16,225 nucleotides of DNA from JBAZQS01 sp041645075 (GTDB lineage Bacteria; Patescibacteriota; Patescibacteriia; 2-01-FULL-39-33), in contig JBAZQS010000018.1 of NCBI GenBank assembly GCA_041645075.1, positions 1-16,225 of the forward strand. The letters are read 5' to 3'. The position numbers and the translations under genes were made by a program. The notes under the pieces are model-generated. The model saw only the letters and a list, made by a program, of their open reading frames with translations, did no database searches and was not told the origin of the DNA. Position 1 is the first letter of the stretch; each line of letters starts with the position of its first letter. Below, piece by piece: positions 15,001 through 16,225 of the stretch.

Positions 15001-15130
15001 TATTGGTTCCGCCAAAGGTCTTTTGCCATTCAATAGGAGGGGCTTGCCCAGCAGATAAACTATTAGACATCAAAAAAACCAATACAAACACTAAACCGCT
15101 AATAATCCATTTCTGGTTCTTCGTTTTCAT
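12074..15130 (-). CDS. Exported beta-propeller / lipase-like hydrolase / Ig-like fusion protein
   Basis: A 1018-residue exported protein. It starts with a signal peptide (MKTKNQK, then a hydrophobic core, then SLSAGQA; about residues 1-29). Seven repeats of about 51 residues follow (about 34-405), each with SVQQTSD.GYIVAG, a SFGAG turn, D.YLIKTD.NGNLLW and KTFGG, most likely a seven-bladed propeller. An alpha/beta-hydrolase of the lipase/PGAP1-like type covers about 520-780, with MLHGLWG (oxyanion region) and nucleophile Ser603 in AHSMGG; D742 (SNDYVV) and H765 (DIFHL) are candidate partners. The end (about 827-1005) is an Ig-like plus BIG2-like pair. In-frame ATGs at 15223 and 15199 would add a Lys/Glu-rich stretch that spoils the signal peptide; the ATG at 15130 has a strong GGAGG. 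Likely secreted or surface-bound; the substrate is unknown. Confidence 0.85.
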   Translation of the reverse strand: MKTKNQKWIISGLVFVLVFLMSNSLSAGQAPPIEWQKTFGGTNTEDQANSVQQTSDHGYIVAGWTWSFGGAGSHNDAYDAYLIKTDTNGNLLWQKTLGGINGDIASSVQQTSDNGYIVAGATYSFGAGNSDAYLIKTDSKGNLLWQKTFGGTGEDWASSVQQTSDGGYIVAGLTQSFGAGSEDVYLIKTDANGNLLWQKTLGGTNGDMASSVQQTPDNGYIIAGWTTSFGAGSYDAYLIKTDANGNLLWEKTFGGTDWDWANSVQQTSDHGYIVAGSTSSFGAGYGDVYLIKTDSNGNLLWEKTFGGISDDGAFSVQQTSDNGYIIAGEIRSFQPISKDAYLIKTDSNGELQWQKTFGETRWDWANSVQQTSDHGYIVAGGTTSFGTGSYDVYLVKIAPEGTQYPISCVIYNTSPRFSKPVQVNSVCADGSDVTLLDVSLPDFLDPNRVTLEIVESGAEGEDGSTRITQRQIGKIEAMYTAPNNFCRSGYTEDAGLKSRLITIKVVYQGEERYQFQFPLFRPPVVMLHGLWGYSTAWDGVINELVQERNLYPQDLFWNHSYYSSNASSFKENKDVCDSAIFCGLFFARQAGYSAGKVDVIAHSMGGLLVRWYLHNLGTKQKHYQGDIHKFISIGVPYSGSQLADLAMTPGYYQVLRWIFEKIDKPIDKGAIDNLRVDSPAIDVILNGDIHPENIVPSHAIATTTVYLGEDDSWVRVFYEFFSTAFRLDIDLIPIALFRESNDYVVALSSQRGGSLSTTHFEDIFHLKQLNARIVKEKIVDLLNARLSLTDFSMSGFHPVDLHFAIPFETAKFVETMKLAAETSETESVKIVSPVSGAVIDAGTVIDVKVQATGSVDRVLIAGKDIVYTKTAPPFDFSCFLPIEIIGPYNIVAVGFGANNAITTDTIQLRVSAPAQLVGFRTHPPSLLIAIEGEKADFRVLGEFSDFVRRDITSSENGTSYSIADTGIAVVVSDGVIRGIQTGETTLTISNNGLSTNLIVSVIEKDIIKNSVTNWLFYD
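12119..12665 (-). repeat. Duplicated C-terminal module, copy B
   Basis: Partner of copy A at 11118-11655. It encodes residues about 827-1005 of the fusion protein. Copy B ends in a longer, differing tail (...EKDIIKNSVTNWLFYD). Confidence 0.85.
13919..15031 (-). repeat. Seven tandem ~153-bp coding repeats
   Basis: The propeller part of the fusion gene. The DNA units are about 150-165 bases long and near-identical in places, for example CCAGCAACAATATATCCA and the reverse of SVQQTSD recurring in each. High DNA likeness indicates recent copying or gene conversion between blades. The first unit is longer by a GGAGSHNDAYD insertion. Confidence 0.85.
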
Positions 15131-15138
15131 TTCCCTTT

Positions 15139-15143
15139 CCTCC
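15139..15143 (-). promoter_or_regulatory. Shine-Dalgarno site deciding the fusion-protein start
   Basis: GGAGG on the minus strand, 8 bases before the ATG at 15130. It is one of the few strong ribosome binding sites in the window. A weaker GGAG stands before the upstream in-frame ATG at 15199. The signal peptide supports the 15130 start. Confidence 0.7.
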
Positions 15144-15268
15144 TTTTTTCTTTCTTTTAAATTTTTCAAATTACTCTTTTTTTCATTATTCTTTTTCATC
15201 TTCCCTCGCTCCTTTTTTTTCATTCCAATATTTTGTTGTTAAAGTGCTTATATTAAAATTCTATTTTC

Positions 15269-15297
15269 ACTTTACCATCTTTGTATTATTTTGTCAA
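15269..15297 (-). promoter_or_regulatory. Promoter of the propeller-lipase gene
   Basis: On the minus strand a perfect TTGACA (15297-15292), 17 bases, then TAAAGT (15274-15269). Transcription would start near 15262, giving a purine-rich leader of about 130 bases before the ATG at 15130. Confidence 0.6.
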
Positions 15298-15328
15298 AAA
15301 CAAATGAGAATCAACCCAGGCATTATTA

Positions 15329-15610
15329 TTGTCCGCCAGCTGGCGGATTGCTTCTGCCCGTCGCATTAGCGACCCTCTCTTCGTAAGGGGAGGCCGGGGA
15401 GGGGCCATCCCCAGAGTTTTTCCTCCCCCTTACGAAGGGGGAGGCCAGGAGGGGGTTAATTTTAACCCCTCCGAAATTTGCTTGAAGGCAAATTTGCGCC
15501 TCCCCTTCGTAAGGGGAGGCAAGATAAAATACCTTTTTATAGGGGAGGAAGAAAAAAGCAGAGGAAGAAGAGACCCCTCCCCTTTGACCAGGGCATGCTT
15601 GGAAAGGGGG
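15329..15610. repeat. Mosaic of GC-rich palindromic repeats
   Basis: A stretch with no credible gene. It starts with the palindrome TCCGCCAGCTGGCGGA (15332-15347). Three copies of CCTCCCCTTCGTAAGGGGAGG follow, at about 15374-15393, 15422-15444 (opposite orientation) and 15499-15519. Between them are GGGGTTAATTTTAACCCC (around 15452-15469) and AAATTTGC-TTGAAG-GCAAATTT (around 15474-15495). An open frame on the plus strand is low in information and follows the repeats, so it is not called as a gene. It fits nested small mobile repeats of the patescibacterial kind. Confidence 0.75.
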
Positions 15611-15620
15611 GAAAGAAAAA

Positions 15621-15677
15621 ACCCCCGGCTTGCAAAAACCGAGGGTTTTAAATTTACTATGAGATGGTTGTAAAATT
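15621..15677 (-). terminator. Terminator-like dispersed repeat, copy B
   Basis: On the minus strand ACCCTCGGTTTTTGCAAGCC-GGGGG is followed by TTTTTT (reading 15648 down to about 15616), a good terminator just after the pyrophosphatase stop codon. The block 15624-15677 matches 8371-8424 at about 50 of 54 bases and reaches into the stop codon of the pyrophosphatase gene. Confidence 0.75.
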
Positions 15678-16225
15678 ATTTTAAAGCCAAAAGGGGAATG
15701 ATAATCAAAGAAATAATCGCCATTAATTTTATCAAGATATTCAGGGCCGGACCGACCGCGTCTTTAAATGGGTCGCCGATGGTATCGCCCACCACCGCCG
15801 CTTCCAAGGTTTCGCTGGTCCTGATTTTCCTGCCGCTTAATTCAATAATTTTTTTGGCGTTATCCCAAGCGCCGCCAGCATTGGCCATAAAAGTTGAGAG
15901 CAGAAAACCCACTAAAATTGACCCGATTAAAAATCCGGCCAGTGTTTCCGCCCCGAGCCAAACGCCCAAAGCCACGGGCGCGATCAGGGCCAAAAACCCC
16001 AAAATAACCATGCGCTTTAATGACTCGTTGGTGGCAATTTTTAAACAGCGATTATAGTCCGGTTCGGCCAGGCCGCTCATCAAGCCGCCCGCCCCATCAA
16101 TCTGCCGGCGCGCCTCTTTGATAATCTTGGCGGCGCCGCGGCCAATGGCCCGCAGCGCAATCGCCGAAAAAACAAAGGGCATTAATCCGCCAATAAACAA
16201 TCCGACTAAGGTTTTTACATTGGCC
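15676..16225 (-). CDS. hppA: Membrane-bound pyrophosphatase (H+ or Na+ pump), C-terminal part
   Basis: The last 182 or so residues of a membrane pyrophosphatase, which pumps ions across the membrane using pyrophosphate. The gene continues past the window edge at 16225; the apparent start at 16200 is an internal TTG. Diagnostic stretches are GGLMPFVFSAIALRAIGRGA, MANAGGAWDNAKK (catalytic-site Asp and Lys) and AAVVGDTIGDPFKDAVGPALNILIKL, with membrane helices between them. It ends in IISLIIIPLLALK. The residue that separates K+-dependent from K+-independent pumps lies upstream and cannot be read here, and the ion cannot be told. In small-genome bacteria it would help save energy from pyrophosphate. 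Confidence 0.95.
   Translation of the reverse strand, partial: ANVKTLVGLFIGGLMPFVFSAIALRAIGRGAAKIIKEARRQIDGAGGLMSGLAEPDYNRCLKIATNESLKRMVILGFLALIAPVALGVWLGAETLAGFLIGSILVGFLLSTFMANAGGAWDNAKKIIELSGRKIRTSETLEAAVVGDTIGDPFKDAVGPALNILIKLMAIISLIIIPLLALK

Noticed and set aside
15131..15223. Longer start of the fusion protein at 15223 or 15199
   Set aside because: It would put about 20-31 Lys/Glu-rich residues before the signal peptide; the ATG at 15130 has GGAGG 8 bases upstream. A short leader peptide from 15199 cannot be fully excluded.
15329..15610. CRISPR array
   Set aside because: The repeated units are palindromes in alternating orientation with irregular spacing and no unique spacers of even length.
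15329..15673. 114-residue plus-strand ORF
   Set aside because: Its frame is just the translation of the palindromic repeat mosaic (RGGRGG, PPYEGG, VRGG) and the copied terminator repeat.

Overview
The window looks like a piece of a Patescibacteria (CPR, Parcubacteria-like) genome, most likely a metagenome-derived contig. This is inferred, not proven. The reasons are: AT-rich genes with few Shine-Dalgarno sites; many small GC-rich palindromic repeats between genes; an N-terminal helical 'PKLVEYLKTSL..G.SKEDIYKELL' module that is common on patescibacterial membrane proteins; and a typical gene set (VanW-domain protein, DUF3006, DUF167, H+-pyrophosphatase, a recombinase reading into a tRNA). TGA is used as a stop, so the genetic code is the normal bacterial one.

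Layout. 1-1700: a large serine recombinase (+) lies between two exact 99-bp inverted repeats. Its 3' end runs antisense into a tRNA-Glu(UUC) gene (-). 1701-2138: a broken second tRNA-Glu copy split by a palindromic repeat, a MITE-like repeat and a good promoter. 2139-4792: a (+) operon hsp20 / DUF3006 / VanW-domain membrane protein with overlapping genes, closed by a strong terminator. 4800-5221: no convincing protein gene, but a promoter and a set of long pairing arms on the minus strand, best read as an unidentified structured RNA gene. 5343-8361: a minus-strand housekeeping group (trigger factor, endonuclease IV, YfcE-type phosphoesterase, DUF167). 8526-10936: a three-gene membrane cassette (DUF2157, DUF4401-like, GDYXXLXY) driven by what looks like a leaderless promoter. 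11028-15297: two minus-strand surface or exported proteins that share a duplicated C-terminal Ig-like/BIG2-like module and its terminator. The larger one is a seven-repeat beta-propeller fused to an alpha/beta-hydrolase. 15329-15677: a mosaic of palindromic repeats. 15676-16225: the C-terminal part of a membrane pyrophosphatase (-), cut by the window edge.

How it fits together. The (+) operon and the surface proteins serve the cell envelope and its stress state. The trigger factor group serves protein folding and DNA repair. The recombinase/tRNA end is a mobile-element boundary. The most novel parts are the structured RNA candidate at 4800-5190, the inverted-repeat-flanked recombinase, and the shuffled propeller-lipase-Ig protein. 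No homology search or folding program was run; all family names come from reading the proteins and pairings by eye.
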